From positions 3,068,653-3,132,652 of the forward strand of contig NZ_CP065425.1 in the NCBI RefSeq assembly GCF_016772275.1: a DNA stretch of 64,000 nt. The letters are read 5' to 3'. The stretch comes from Heyndrickxia vini (GTDB lineage: Bacteria > Bacillota > Bacilli > Bacillales > Bacillaceae_C). The translations under genes were made by a program, and so were the position numbers. Under the pieces are notes generated by a model, which was not told the DNA's origin, searched no databases, and was given only the letters and a program-made list of their open reading frames with translations. Positions 24,646-33,179 of the stretch are shown here, piece by piece. The number at the start of each line of letters is the position of its first letter. Positions within the stretch are counted from its first letter, which is position 1.

Positions 24646-25455
24646 TCATTTTTTCCTAAAAATACGTTTCCACAAGTAATAGGTTGGAATGATGATTGCT
24701 GACCAAATCGCAAAATAGGTAAGCATATCTAGAAATGGATTGCTCGCGCCCCCACCATGTCCATCTTTCCCATGAAATTTCCCATCACGAAACTCCTTGT
24801 TAGGAGGACCTTGTGGTACGTCCGAGGACTGATCTGTTTGTCCGATAGAAGCGAATAATTTTCCATCTCCACTTTACTGTACTTGCATTTGTTTCTGTTT
24901 AAAATCACTTGGATTCGAGGCGGCTGTTGTGGAAAACCATTGAATCCCTCCCGCTAAAATGGCAATTGATAAGATCACTGATGCAATGACTCCCTTTCTC
25001 AGCTTTCCTCCTCTTGCTTTAAACGCTTTTTTACAAATACTCATTACCCATTGCCAATGTACCCCTATATGAAGGCCAACTAAACCAAGTGTTGCATCTG
25101 CAAAAAAACTGTGAATCCCACGAACCGAGTGCCCATTTTCAATCGCAATACTAGGAAAAACTACCTTCGAAATTAATATCCCTGTAATAATCACAGTAGG
25201 CATCGAAACTAATAAAAGTATATTTAATAGATAACTAAATCGAGTTTTTTTAGGAAGGCTGCGATCAAAAATTTTCTTCGTAACATTGATTACCCAACGA
25301 AAGTTCAAACCAATATGTGTTAAAATAGCCACTCCGAATAGTAGACCTGCAATTTCATGAAACGGTAAACCATCTAATACTCTAGGATTCATCAGCAACA
25401 CAAATGTAACTGCCATCAATAAATCTAGTACAATTTTTATATAGTTCTTTTTCAT
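24646..25455 (-). pseudogene. DUF4405 membrane protein interrupted by an in-frame TAA
   Basis: The first 193 codons encode a DUF4405-type membrane protein with paired helices and haem-ligand-like histidines (HEIAGLLFGVAILTHIGLNFRW and ADATLGLVGLHIGVHWQWV). The frame stops at TAA (24874-24876) after KQMQVQ, but the same frame continues for 75 codons to TGA at 24646: SGDGKLFASIGQTDQ, a glycine/histidine-rich spacer HGKDGHGGGASN, and a last membrane helix LTYFAIWSAIIIPTYYLW ending KRIFRKK. The continuation is clearly coding, so the TAA is a nonsense change (or sequence error). Start ATG 25455 is taken over a TTG at 25482. Confidence 0.8.
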
Positions 25456-25751
25456 TTCTTTATTCCCCACATTCACTATCAAATCCTTAAGGCATTATCA
25501 TAGTAATAGGGAAGGCTTAATTTTGTCTTTAAAAATAAATACCAAATGTCAAACGCCGGTTCATTTCAATAATCTATCGTTATCAAGTACCTAAATGTAA
25601 ATGGCGAATTCAAATTTACGCAATCTAAAAAAAGAAATCTCCTTACCGTCTATTTGTAAGTTAGACGATCTTCAGTTCATAGTATTGAAAATAGGAGGTT
25701 TTTATCTTAAAATTTTCATATTGGCATAATTTTTTAAAAAGGAGGAATATT

Positions 25752-26297
25752 ATGAACCTAATTGAATTTAATGAGTTTGCAAAAGACAGGATTTTACAGG
25801 CAGTAATAACAGTAGAAGGTAAAAAATTCCCACTTTCTCCAATAAAATATCCGCCTCTATGCTACCTTTATCTAGACGATCTTTCAATAAAAATCAAAGA
25901 AAATTCATCTTTTTTGCTGATTACAAAGAAAAAATTAGTAGGAGAAATAAAATATAAAGACATTCAAAGCGTAAAAGTTTCTGCAGTTCATAAATTAAGC
26001 AATTTTGTTAGCTTTGCTGTAGGTAAAGTACTTTTCCCAGAATTTGTGTTTATTTTAAAGGACGGTAATGTATTTCACTTTGATTGTGAAAGTATAAATG
26101 TAATCCCAGGTGTAATTAGACAATTAACAAAGAAGAAAGTCAAAATTTACGACCCTCTAGAAATAGTCGACAAGTTCAATAAAGGATTCACGGATGAAGA
26201 ATTTCTCCAAGATCTAGGTATATATATTGAAGAAGTAATCAAAAAGAAGGGAATTGATTTACTTCGTAAAAGTAGTAAACCAAATATGCAAAAATGA
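25752..26297 (+). CDS. hypothetical protein with PH-like core
   Basis: The 181-residue product starts at ATG behind AAAAGGAGGAATATT. It has a central beta-rich segment (CYLYLDDLSIKIKENSSFLLITKKKLVGEIKYKDIQSVKV ... FPEFVFILKDGNVFHFDC) that looks like a PH-type fold, then a helical C-terminus (FTDEEFLQDLGIYIEEVIKKKGIDLL). I do not recognise a family. There is no membrane helix or signal peptide. It stands alone between a broken membrane-protein gene and a terminator. The 270 bases upstream show only AT-rich sequence. Confidence 0.6.
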   Translation: MNLIEFNEFAKDRILQAVITVEGKKFPLSPIKYPPLCYLYLDDLSIKIKENSSFLLITKKKLVGEIKYKDIQSVKVSAVHKLSNFVSFAVGKVLFPEFVFILKDGNVFHFDCESINVIPGVIRQLTKKKVKIYDPLEIVDKFNKGFTDEEFLQDLGIYIEEVIKKKGIDLLRKSSKPNMQK

Positions 26298-26440
26298 ATT
26301 TCCCCTAAAAAAAAACACTTATAAACTTCATTTATTTTAGCGGATGCTGTTTTAAAGTACAAAATATGAAATTGTTAGTTAAATCACAGTCAAATTAGCA
26401 ATTGAATTAACAAGCTAATTGGCATAATAATTGACAAATA

Positions 26441-26473
26441 AAATGCTCAGGGCGTAAACTTTGAGCATTTTTC
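26441..26473 (+). terminator. intrinsic terminator
   Basis: AAATGCTCA..TTGAGCATTTTTC hairpin with T-tail about 145 bases after the gene at 25752. Confidence 0.65.
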
Positions 26474-26552
26474 AATATATTTGGTTATTCAACTTAATGC
26501 CTTCTTTAGTTACTCATAATCTCCTTAATTATCCCATTAAGACAATAAAAAG

Positions 26553-26585
26553 AAGCAGTCAAATTCATATGCGAATTCGACTGCT
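26553..26585 (-). terminator. hairpin, probable terminator of the Gfo/Idh/MocA gene
   Basis: AGCAGTC..AATTC and GAATT..GACTGCT pair as an interrupted 12-base stem. On the minus strand it is followed by TTCTTTTTATT. Between this and 26473 nothing else was seen. Confidence 0.55.
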
Positions 26586-26679
26586 AATTAATGTGTTATT
26601 TAACTTTTTGTACTCGAGAACAGAACCCGTTAATTTTATTTGAATAGTTGTTTTTTTGATAACTAGCTTTTTTTCACAT

Positions 26680-27696
26680 TTACTTCAAGTTCTTAACGCC
26701 AGTTTCTAACATTTCCATTTGCAGCATTGTCTGTTCGTCTGTAATGGTTTTATCTTTTCCATTTATGATGGCTTCATATAAATCATCATAAACTCTTCCA
26801 TAATCACCATTTACGGATTTCACTGTTTCTTCGTGGATTGTACCTTCTTCATCAATATAGGTTAGTACACCATAATGATTTATTGTATCTATTCCAAAAT
26901 CTTTGTTATCGGGCATGTAAAATAATTTTAAATGTTCTTCCTGACGATCTTTGGTTTCTTTTACAAAGCATCCCTTTTTGCCATGGACGACGAAGCTAGA
27001 TCTTTCTTTAAGTCTAAAATAACTGGATTTTACGGAAACCTTTAACTTGCCATAATATAAATCTAAATCAAAATAATCATTCATTCTTCCTTGTCCTAAT
27101 AATTGCCTTACATCATAATGTATATGATCTGGCTTGCCAAAATAGCTGATTACCTGATCTAGTGTATGACAGCCATGTCCATATAAAAATGACGAAACAG
27201 GATCAAAAGAATGAACGGATTCTGGTACTTCAGGACGATAATAGTCATAGTGCAATTCCACTTCTAGCAAATCTCCTATTTTCCCTTCTTCAATTACCTT
27301 TTGAAATGTTAAAAAATCACTATCGAAACGTCTGTTTTGATACGCCTGAACTATTAATCCTTTCTCTCTTGCCATTGCAAATATTTCTTTTGCCTGAGCT
27401 GAAGTTTCCATAAAAGGCTTTTCAACCAAACAGTTTTTATTATGGTCTAATACTAATTTTGCATATTCATAATGACTGTCCGTTCTGGTGCAAATCACAA
27501 TGAGCTGAATTTCTTTGTCATTTAATAGTTCATCTAAATCAGAAGTATATTTTACTCCTGCAATCCTATCCCAACTTTCATGCTTAGGATTTCTTTGATA
27601 AATTGTTTTCACCTTTATATTCTCTCGTTGCAATACGAACGGAAGATGATATCTGTTTGTGCTTTTCCCATTTCCAATATAACCAATAGTAAGCAT
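26680..27696 (-). CDS. Gfo/Idh/MocA-family oxidoreductase
   Basis: The 338-residue product has an N-terminal NAD(P)-binding Rossmann fold (TIGYIGNGKSTNRYHLPFVL, then IVICTRTDSHYEYAKLVLDHNKNCLVEKPFMET, the conserved EKP motif with the catalytic Lys) and a C-terminal GFO-type domain (VSSFLYGHGCHTLDQVISYFGKP with the His motif). Members oxidise or reduce sugars, inositols and similar compounds. It is similar in layout to B. subtilis YcjS/YrbE-like proteins; the substrate is not evident and no sugar genes adjoin. GGAGGCC precedes the ATG. Confidence 0.87.
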   Translation of the reverse strand: MLTIGYIGNGKSTNRYHLPFVLQRENIKVKTIYQRNPKHESWDRIAGVKYTSDLDELLNDKEIQLIVICTRTDSHYEYAKLVLDHNKNCLVEKPFMETSAQAKEIFAMAREKGLIVQAYQNRRFDSDFLTFQKVIEEGKIGDLLEVELHYDYYRPEVPESVHSFDPVSSFLYGHGCHTLDQVISYFGKPDHIHYDVRQLLGQGRMNDYFDLDLYYGKLKVSVKSSYFRLKERSSFVVHGKKGCFVKETKDRQEEHLKLFYMPDNKDFGIDTINHYGVLTYIDEEGTIHEETVKSVNGDYGRVYDDLYEAIINGKDKTITDEQTMLQMEMLETGVKNLK

Positions 27697-27893
27697 AGCG
27701 GCCTCCTAAAATATATATTTATATTTCAACCTGTGTTTCTTGGCTCCAATGTATGAAAGGCATCTCCTTGAATGGATAGGTTTCTCATACTAGGAGGTGC
27801 CACTCTATCGCCGAGTCAATATAGGCACCTTTGCTAAGTAAAACACGCAAGAATGTTTAACTTTGACTGGATTGAATTACTTGAAAGATAGGT

Positions 27894-28067
27894 TTGATAA
27901 TTTTGTACGTAGTTACATTTCTTATAATCTACTTAACTCCTAATGAAAAACCTGAATACTGGATTATTCCTTTAATATTCTTTTGGATAATTTGTTATTT
28001 TAGAAGAAAAGGTAAGATAAAAGGGATTACTCAAGGAAAGAACAAGAATAGAAGCATACCCCAGTAA
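27894..28067 (+). CDS. possible small membrane protein (57 residues)
   Basis: A frame from TTG 27894 encodes LIILYVVTFLIIYLTPNEKP, then EYWIIPLIFFWIICYFRRKG and a basic tail KIKGITQGKNKNRS. Two hydrophobic helices separated by a short turn and a positive C-terminus look like a real small membrane protein. The ribosome binding site (GAAAGATAGG) is weak. It may instead be a remnant. It is the only coding-like content in the 490-base gap 27697-28184. Confidence 0.35.
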   Translation: MIILYVVTFLIIYLTPNEKPEYWIIPLIFFWIICYFRRKGKIKGITQGKNKNRSIPQ

Positions 28068-28133
28068 AGCATAGGTTTTGTTCCATATATTGCAGATTTA
28101 TAGAAATCTACTTTATCAAATTTTAACAAAAAC

Positions 28134-28168
28134 AAAGACGGCTAGGTGTGTCATTCCTCAACCGTCTT
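28134..28168 (-). terminator. terminator of the FMN reductase gene
   Basis: On the minus strand AAGACGGTTGAGG..CCTAGCCGTCTT is followed by TGTTTTTGTT. Confidence 0.75.
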
Positions 28169-28184
28169 CAACAAAAATACATTC

Positions 28185-28730
28185 TTAATTAGATGATTTT
28201 ATATGATCAACAAACTTATCCACGACACCATCTAAAAATCCAAGTGTCATGTCGTCAACAAGCTGACCTGACTGTTCATCGAATTTTTGAGAGGCGAAGT
28301 TAATTAGTACTTCGTTGCCGCTTGGTGGAAGTAATTTAGCTTGGATCCCTGTTAGGATTTCGCGCAAGTGTAATTGGGCGCGAAGTGTTCCGGCCATACC
28401 AATACTAACACCAGCAGCCATAACTGGTTTGCCGATGAATACTTTCTCTACCCTAGAAGCCCAATCGATTGCATTCTTTAATACACCTGGAATTGACCAA
28501 TTGTATTCTGGAGTGATGATGATAACCCCATCTGCATTTGCAATTGACTCTTTGAATTCTTTTACAGACTTTGGTGGGTTGTTTTCTTCGTCTTGGTCAT
28601 AATGAGGCAGTGAACGGATATCAGCAATTTCTATGTTCAATTTTTCTTTGTAACGTACTTGCATCGTTTTTGCAAGTTGCATGTTATAAGATTCTTTTCG
28701 GATACTTCCCACGATTGTAACAATATTCAT
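28185..28730 (-). CDS. NADPH-dependent FMN reductase / azoreductase-like
   Basis: The 181-residue product has the flavodoxin-like reductase signature: VGSIRKESYNMQLAKTM (FMN phosphate loop), then VIIITPEYNWSIPGVLKNAIDWASR (the PEYN motif of the NADPH-dependent FMN reductase family), and KPVMAAGVSIGMAGTLRAQLHLREIL. These enzymes reduce quinones, azo compounds or metals by two-electron transfer. Its start overlaps the stop of the upstream MarR gene (ATGA), so the two form an operon, probably induced by electrophiles. Confidence 0.88.
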   Translation of the reverse strand: MNIVTIVGSIRKESYNMQLAKTMQVRYKEKLNIEIADIRSLPHYDQDEENNPPKSVKEFKESIANADGVIIITPEYNWSIPGVLKNAIDWASRVEKVFIGKPVMAAGVSIGMAGTLRAQLHLREILTGIQAKLLPPSGNEVLINFASQKFDEQSGQLVDDMTLGFLDGVVDKFVDHIKSSN

Positions 28731-29161
28731 GATTGATAATCTCCTTTTATATTATTAATAATTTTTGTAATAAGTTTTTGCAGTTCGTTGACCTCTTCTT
28801 CAGTCATCCCTTTAATTAAAGTGTCGCGCATTTTTTGTTGAACGGGTTCAACTAAATGAGCAAGCCGCTTGCCTTCTTCCGTTAGATGAACTTTAAAGGT
28901 CCGTTTATCTGAAGGATCATCGACCTTTTTGATAAAGCCCTTCCCCTCCAAGCTTGCGATCATTCGTGCGATGTTGGCCTTATCCTTATTTAGGTGTGAC
29001 ACAAGCTCCGTCGACGAAATTCCGTCTTGATTCCAAAGCATCCTCATAATTAGATTTTGCTCCGGAGCAAGATTGTAAGGCTCCAAATGTTTTCTAACGT
29101 AACTAGTAATGGTCAAATCCGCATTACGTATTAAAACCCCAACATTATCATCTAAGTTCAA
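28727..29161 (-). CDS. MarR-family regulator of the FMN reductase operon
   Basis: The product is about 144 residues from TTG 29161, placed behind AAAGGAGG. It has the MarR core: NLIMRMLWNQDGISSTELVSHLNKDKANIARMIASLEGKGFIKKV (helix-turn-helix) followed by the wing with DPSDKRTFKVHLTEEG. A longer frame to 29212 adds a cysteine-rich start (MICQCC) with no ribosome binding site. A palindrome TTGTT-GACTA-AACAA lies about 20 bases upstream, and resembles the operator of the MarR/efflux pair near 2.8 kb. It likely represses itself and the reductase. Confidence 0.85.
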   Translation of the reverse strand: MNLDDNVGVLIRNADLTITSYVRKHLEPYNLAPEQNLIMRMLWNQDGISSTELVSHLNKDKANIARMIASLEGKGFIKKVDDPSDKRTFKVHLTEEGKRLAHLVEPVQQKMRDTLIKGMTEEEVNELQKLITKIINNIKGDYQS

Positions 29162-29182
29162 AAGGACAGGAACCTCCTTTAG

Positions 29183-29199
29183 TTTGTTGACTAAACAAC
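29183..29199. promoter_or_regulatory. candidate MarR auto-operator
   Basis: TTGTT-GACTA-AACAA palindrome (29184-29198) lying just upstream of the MarR ribosome binding site. The half-site and GTTGAC core are shared with the operator pair at 2818-2874. Confidence 0.55.
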
Positions 29200-29452
29200 A
29201 TTGACATATCAACTATATCTTTGATGAAGTTCTTTGTCAAATTCAAAAAGTTTAACATTTTATTCCTTATTGTGTTAATGCACCATTTAGTTTAAGTGAA
29301 AACCCTCACAATTAATGTCTGTTTGGATCAGAAGTACTCAAAACCCTTCCGCCTATCCTATCTCTATTTTTTCATTTGATTTCGAACCATCATCATAATA
29401 ATAAAGGTCCAGTAAAATTCATATAAGAAATAGTAACGGGAATGCTCATTTA

Positions 29453-29690
29453 TTAGCTTTTCCCGATCTTTTTATACCAGTCCAACGCTTTTTTTCTGTT
29501 TCTTTGACAAGACGTTCCTTACCATTTATGTATGATTCAATATCATAGGAAAATTGTTGTGCCAACCTTTCTTTTAACTCAAAATATTTCGTCTTTGCCT
29601 ATGGATATATTTTCAAGTAATCTCTAAAAGCCAAGTGTCGGTTTGTTTCATAACTACATACTTCATAAATATGAACGTGATGGGAACGAT
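29453..29690 (-). pseudogene. GrpB-family (UPF0157) C-terminal remnant
   Basis: The minus strand reads SHHVHIYEVCSYETNRHLAF, then RDYLKIYP, a TAG stop, AKTKYFELKERLAQQFSYDI, ESYINGKERLVKETEK, and after a one-base frame shift in a run of A, KALDWYKKIGKS and stop. This is the C-terminal half of a GrpB-family protein, whose THHLHV and FRDYL motifs are conserved. The N-terminal half is absent, one nonsense codon and one frameshift remain. The gap 29213-29707 otherwise holds only AT-rich sequence. The gene is dead. Confidence 0.8.
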
Positions 29691-29707
29691 TATCTCCTCC
29701 TTTAGAT

Positions 29708-30256
29708 TCATTGCATTCTGTACATTAAATAAATTTGGTTTGCAATGTAATCTGAACTAAAATGAAGCCCCTTCTTTATCCACCACATGATGATTCCTAC
29801 TAGAGAGGATGTTCTAATATCAATTGCAACATAATCAGCAGGTAATTCCTCTAAACTGTTCTTCCTTCTTGCTCCTACTAATTGCTTTAATAGTAAAAAC
29901 AATTGCTCCTCAAACTGATTCATACTAAATAAACTAAGTAAATAGTTTCGATGAACATATAAATAATCAAGTAATTGAGTTAGCTGTTGTTTTTCTGATA
30001 AATCTTTAGCATCGATTAAAGCTAGAATTTTATCAGATAACTCTTTTAAAATCTCATCAGTTATTTGTGTTAGCAAATCTTGAATATCCTGATAATGTAA
30101 GTAAAAAGTTGTTCTGTTTAATCCAGCTTTGTCTGAAATTTTCTGGACCGTTAAATTTGATATTGCATTGTCCTCACTTATAAGAGTAAAGACAGCATTT
30201 TTAAACATCTCTCTTGAACGAATGGTACGAGGGTCTTCTTTTTTAGAAATAGACAT
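29708..30256 (-). CDS. TetR/AcrR-family regulator
   Basis: The 182-residue product has the TetR helix-turn-helix at residues 15-60 (RSREMFKNAVFTLISEDNAISNLTVQKISDKAGLNRTTFYLHY) and an all-helical C-terminal ligand domain. It is divergent from the efflux gene at 30427, and the space between them carries two sites with the half-sites ATCNACA/TGTNGAT. It thus most likely represses the efflux pump and itself. GGAGTTAAAAA is the ribosome binding site. The ligand is unknown. Confidence 0.85.
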   Translation of the reverse strand: MSISKKEDPRTIRSREMFKNAVFTLISEDNAISNLTVQKISDKAGLNRTTFYLHYQDIQDLLTQITDEILKELSDKILALIDAKDLSEKQQLTQLLDYLYVHRNYLLSLFSMNQFEEQLFLLLKQLVGARRKNSLEELPADYVAIDIRTSSLVGIIMWWIKKGLHFSSDYIANQIYLMYRMQ

Positions 30257-30290
30257 TTTTTAACTCCTTTATCGATTTTACCTTGAAATT

Positions 30291-30317
30291 ATCGACACAT
30301 AATTTATCTATGTAGAT
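30291..30317. promoter_or_regulatory. candidate TetR operator 1 (wide spacing)
   Basis: Half-sites ATCGACA and TGTAGAT in inverted orientation, 13 bases apart. The same two half-sites recur at 30382-30398 with a 3-base gap. Confidence 0.4.
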
Positions 30318-30381
30318 TAGTAAACATTTTGAATAAAACTGTTCATGGTCAGGAACTAATTTTCCTGTTACCATGTATTTT

Positions 30382-30398
30382 ATCGACACTATGTAGAT
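30382..30398. promoter_or_regulatory. candidate TetR operator 2
   Basis: ATCGACA-CTA-TGTAGAT is a 17-base near-perfect palindrome that ends 28 bases before the efflux start codon, a position suited to repression by the divergent TetR protein. Confidence 0.55.
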
Positions 30399-30426
30399 GA
30401 TTCAAGTCTAGGAAAGGAAGAAATGA

Positions 30427-31896
30427 ATGAATAAGGAAATCACGGAAAAAAATAAAAAAATCTTATTAATTGTTCTAATTGCGGGATGTTTTTTATCAAC
30501 CTTAAATCAAACTTTATTAAATGTTGCTTTGAGTAGTTTCATGGACGTATTTCATGTAACAGCAGCTACCGTACAATGGTTATCAACTGGTTTTATGCTA
30601 GTTAACGGTGTTTTAGTACCCATTACGGCGTTTTTAATGAAACGATTTACAACAAGGCAGCTCTTTATTAGCTCGATGTTCTTTTTATTAATCGGGGCCG
30701 TACTTGGTGCCAGTGCGATGAATTTTGGTATGCTGTTAACAGGCAGAATGATTCAAGCCATTGGTGCAGGCATTATTATACCTCTATTGATGACAGTTAT
30801 TTTATATTTGTATCCTAGCGAAAAGCGTGGAAGTATTATGGGTACAATTGGCTTTGCAATGATTTTTGCACCAGCAATTGCACCTACATTATCTGGTTTT
30901 ATCATTGAATATGTATCATGGAGATGGCTATTTATTGTGTTAGCCCCATTTATATTAATCGTCATTGTTCTTGCCTTTAAATATTTAATGAATGTTGCAG
31001 AAACATCAAAATCGAAATTAGACATAGCAAGTGTCATTTTATCATCTATAGGTTTTGGATGTATTTTATTTGGATTTAGTAGTGCAGGAAGCAAAGGTTG
31101 GGATGATCCCATTGTTATCACAACAATTATCGTCGGAATAATCGTTACGACTCTATTCTGTTTACGTCAAATAAAATCCAACGATCCATTATTAAATTTA
31201 TCCGTATTTAAGTATAAAATTTTCACTTTAACGTCGTTCATCAATATCTTAATTACGATGATTATGTATGCGGATTTAATCCTTTTACCCATTTACTTAC
31301 AGAACGGAAGAGGTTTCTCAGCTTTTGAAGCAGGATTACTATTATTACCAGGGGCTGTGTTAAATGCCTTATTATCACCTATTACAGGTAAAATGTATGA
31401 TAAATACGGAGCTCGACCACTCTTTATTACAGGTTTATTATTTATCATTATTTCCATGTGTGGAGTTATTAATTTAAGTGCTTCCACAACATTTATGTAT
31501 TTAATGGTTCGAACATGTATTTTAAGAATAGGATTAAGCTTTATTACGATGCCTTTAAATACAGCAGGGTTGAACGCTTTACCAAGAGAACTGGGTTCAC
31601 ATGGTTCAGCGGTAAATAATACTGTTCGTCAATTAGCAGGAGCGATTGGAACAGCAGTTGTCATCACTGTTTATACAATTCAAGCAACCTCACATGCTTC
31701 AAAGCTATCTATGGAAAATGAAAACATTTCAGCTAGGCAACTTGCGGAATTAACTTCTATCTTTGGTTCAAGTGATGCCTATGTATTCATGTTAGTTTTA
31801 TCTATAGTGGCGTTGATTGTTGCATTCTTTATGCCGAAAAAATCAGCTTTAGAAAAAAGTGTTACAAAAACTGTACTTCAAAAAAGCAAAAGTTAA
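30427..31896 (+). CDS. MFS efflux pump, DHA2 family
   Basis: The 489-residue protein has 14 predicted membrane helices. FLSTLNQTLLNVALSSFM in helix 1 is the DHA2 signature, MKRFTTRQLFISSMFFL the motif A region, and APAIAPTLSGFIIEYVSWRW motif C. The first residues are polar (NKEITEKNKK). The regulator divergent to it and two palindromes in the common promoter suggest inducible export of a toxic compound. It differs clearly from the pump at 2898. A terminator follows at 31989. Confidence 0.88.
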   Translation: MNKEITEKNKKILLIVLIAGCFLSTLNQTLLNVALSSFMDVFHVTAATVQWLSTGFMLVNGVLVPITAFLMKRFTTRQLFISSMFFLLIGAVLGASAMNFGMLLTGRMIQAIGAGIIIPLLMTVILYLYPSEKRGSIMGTIGFAMIFAPAIAPTLSGFIIEYVSWRWLFIVLAPFILIVIVLAFKYLMNVAETSKSKLDIASVILSSIGFGCILFGFSSAGSKGWDDPIVITTIIVGIIVTTLFCLRQIKSNDPLLNLSVFKYKIFTLTSFINILITMIMYADLILLPIYLQNGRGFSAFEAGLLLLPGAVLNALLSPITGKMYDKYGARPLFITGLLFIIISMCGVINLSASTTFMYLMVRTCILRIGLSFITMPLNTAGLNALPRELGSHGSAVNNTVRQLAGAIGTAVVITVYTIQATSHASKLSMENENISARQLAELTSIFGSSDAYVFMLVLSIVALIVAFFMPKKSALEKSVTKTVLQKSKS

Positions 31897-31988
31897 ATAG
31901 CAGAACATATCTCTTTGAAATAGTGGATGATGCTGGGACATAACTAGCCACGATATGTTGAATAATATTGTTATTATTTCAAATTATC

Positions 31989-32014
31989 AAAAGGAAACAA
32001 TAAGGTCCTTTTTT
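31989..32014 (+). terminator. terminator of the efflux gene
   Basis: AAAAGGA..TCCTTTT short hairpin with six-T tail. Confidence 0.6.
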
Positions 32015-32081
32015 GCTTTTCATGTTAAATTGTTCAATTGCTACTACTCACTCTAAAACTCGAGACATAACAGTATTAAAT

Positions 32082-32103
32082 AATCCCTTCGACTGAAGGG
32101 ATT
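32082..32103 (-). terminator. terminator of the glutamate racemase gene
   Basis: AATCCCTTC-GACT-GAAGGGATT perfect 9-base stem located 45 bases downstream of the racemase stop; the T-rich tail is modest. Confidence 0.6.
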
Positions 32104-32148
32104 TAAATTTATTTTCGATAGGATATAGAAACAGATTTTCATTAACAT

Positions 32149-32952
32149 TCACACGCCAATTGGTAAACTTATCCTGTCTAGCATTTCCAATAACTTTTTG
32201 TAATTAGATAATGTTTCTTTATCCTCTACTTTAAAACCAGATTTAAAAAACATAATATCTCCTGTTCCATCGTTCATTTGATTCCTTGCTTCGAGAATGC
32301 GTTTTAGGTTTTTAGCCGTTCCGATACTTCCTGAAATTATATCTACCTCTTTAGGAAATATTCCCTTTATGATTTTTTCAAAGTATGGGAAATGGGTGCA
32401 TCCAAGTACGACTGTCCCGTACTGCTTTAAGTCAAACGAAGATAGTTTTTCAATTAAATATGGCACAACTTTCTCTTCTCTAAATTCGAAATCCTCAGCA
32501 AATTGAACAAGACCAGGAAGAGGTAAACAATCAACAATATCGTGATGGTCTATACTTTTCACAAGGGTATGGAACTTTTCTTCCCTGAGAGTCAAATTAG
32601 TAGCAAATACTAATACTTTTTTTCTTTTTTCCTCACAACTTTGAACAGCAGGTTTCACTGCTGGTTCAATTCCCAATATAGGGAAATCATACTTTTGGCG
32701 AAGGTCATCTACAGCGATGCTTGTTGCAGTATTACAAGCAATGACTAATGCTTTGATTCCTTGATTAGCCATAAAGTCAACTGCATCAAAAATATATTCC
32801 CTTACCTCTTCTTTTGTTTTTTCACCATATGGAACGTGTAAGGTATCTGCATAAAATATATAATCTTCATTCGGTAAAAGTCGCAATGCTTGATGAAGAA
32901 CAGTCATGCCACCTATTCCCGAATCAAAAAAACCAATTCTCACTATTTTCAC
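32149..32952 (-). CDS. glutamate racemase
   Basis: The 267-residue enzyme interconverts L- and D-glutamate for peptidoglycan. It shows FFDSGIGGMTVLHQA with the catalytic Asp, LVIACNTATSIAVDDL with the first catalytic Cys, and VVLGCTHFPYFEKII with the second Cys/His pair. Length is normal (about 265-272). B. subtilis has two, RacE and YrpC; the neighbourhood does not resemble racE, so this may be the YrpC-like second enzyme. Monocistronic, with ribosome binding site AAGGAAAAGAG. Confidence 0.9.
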   Translation of the reverse strand: MKIVRIGFFDSGIGGMTVLHQALRLLPNEDYIFYADTLHVPYGEKTKEEVREYIFDAVDFMANQGIKALVIACNTATSIAVDDLRQKYDFPILGIEPAVKPAVQSCEEKRKKVLVFATNLTLREEKFHTLVKSIDHHDIVDCLPLPGLVQFAEDFEFREEKVVPYLIEKLSSFDLKQYGTVVLGCTHFPYFEKIIKGIFPKEVDIISGSIGTAKNLKRILEARNQMNDGTGDIMFFKSGFKVEDKETLSNYKKLLEMLDRISLPIGV

Positions 32953-33050
32953 TCTTTTCCTTATAAATGCTTTTAAACACTCTATAAGAATATCATTTTT
33001 TTATATGTTTTGTTTATTAATTCTTATTGAATTGCCTCCTTAATCGAACA

Positions 33051-33134
33051 AGAAAAAGGAGCCACAACTCCCTATCTCACTCGAGCTGCTCTATCCAATG
33101 AGCTCTAAGAATTTTATAGAGGTTATTGCTCCTT
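33051..33134 (-). terminator. long hairpin with tRNA-like interior
   Basis: AAAGGAGC and GGCTCCTTTTT close a roughly 75-base loop on the minus strand, ending in a T run, directly after the reductase gene at 33180. The loop contains AGAGCTCATTGGATAGAGCA, nearly the D-arm of an arginine or lysine tRNA, and GGGAGTTGTGG, similar to the start of a T-arm, but no anticodon stem or T-loop survives. It works as a terminator by its form; the interior may be a decayed tRNA. Confidence 0.45.
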
Positions 33135-33179
33135 TATGGAAATCTATTTAGTAATTATCAAGAAAAACTTTTATCTCGC

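Noticed and set aside
33058-33110. Functional tRNA gene
   Set aside because: Only D-arm-like and weak acceptor-like pieces are present; no anticodon stem-loop or T-loop consensus.
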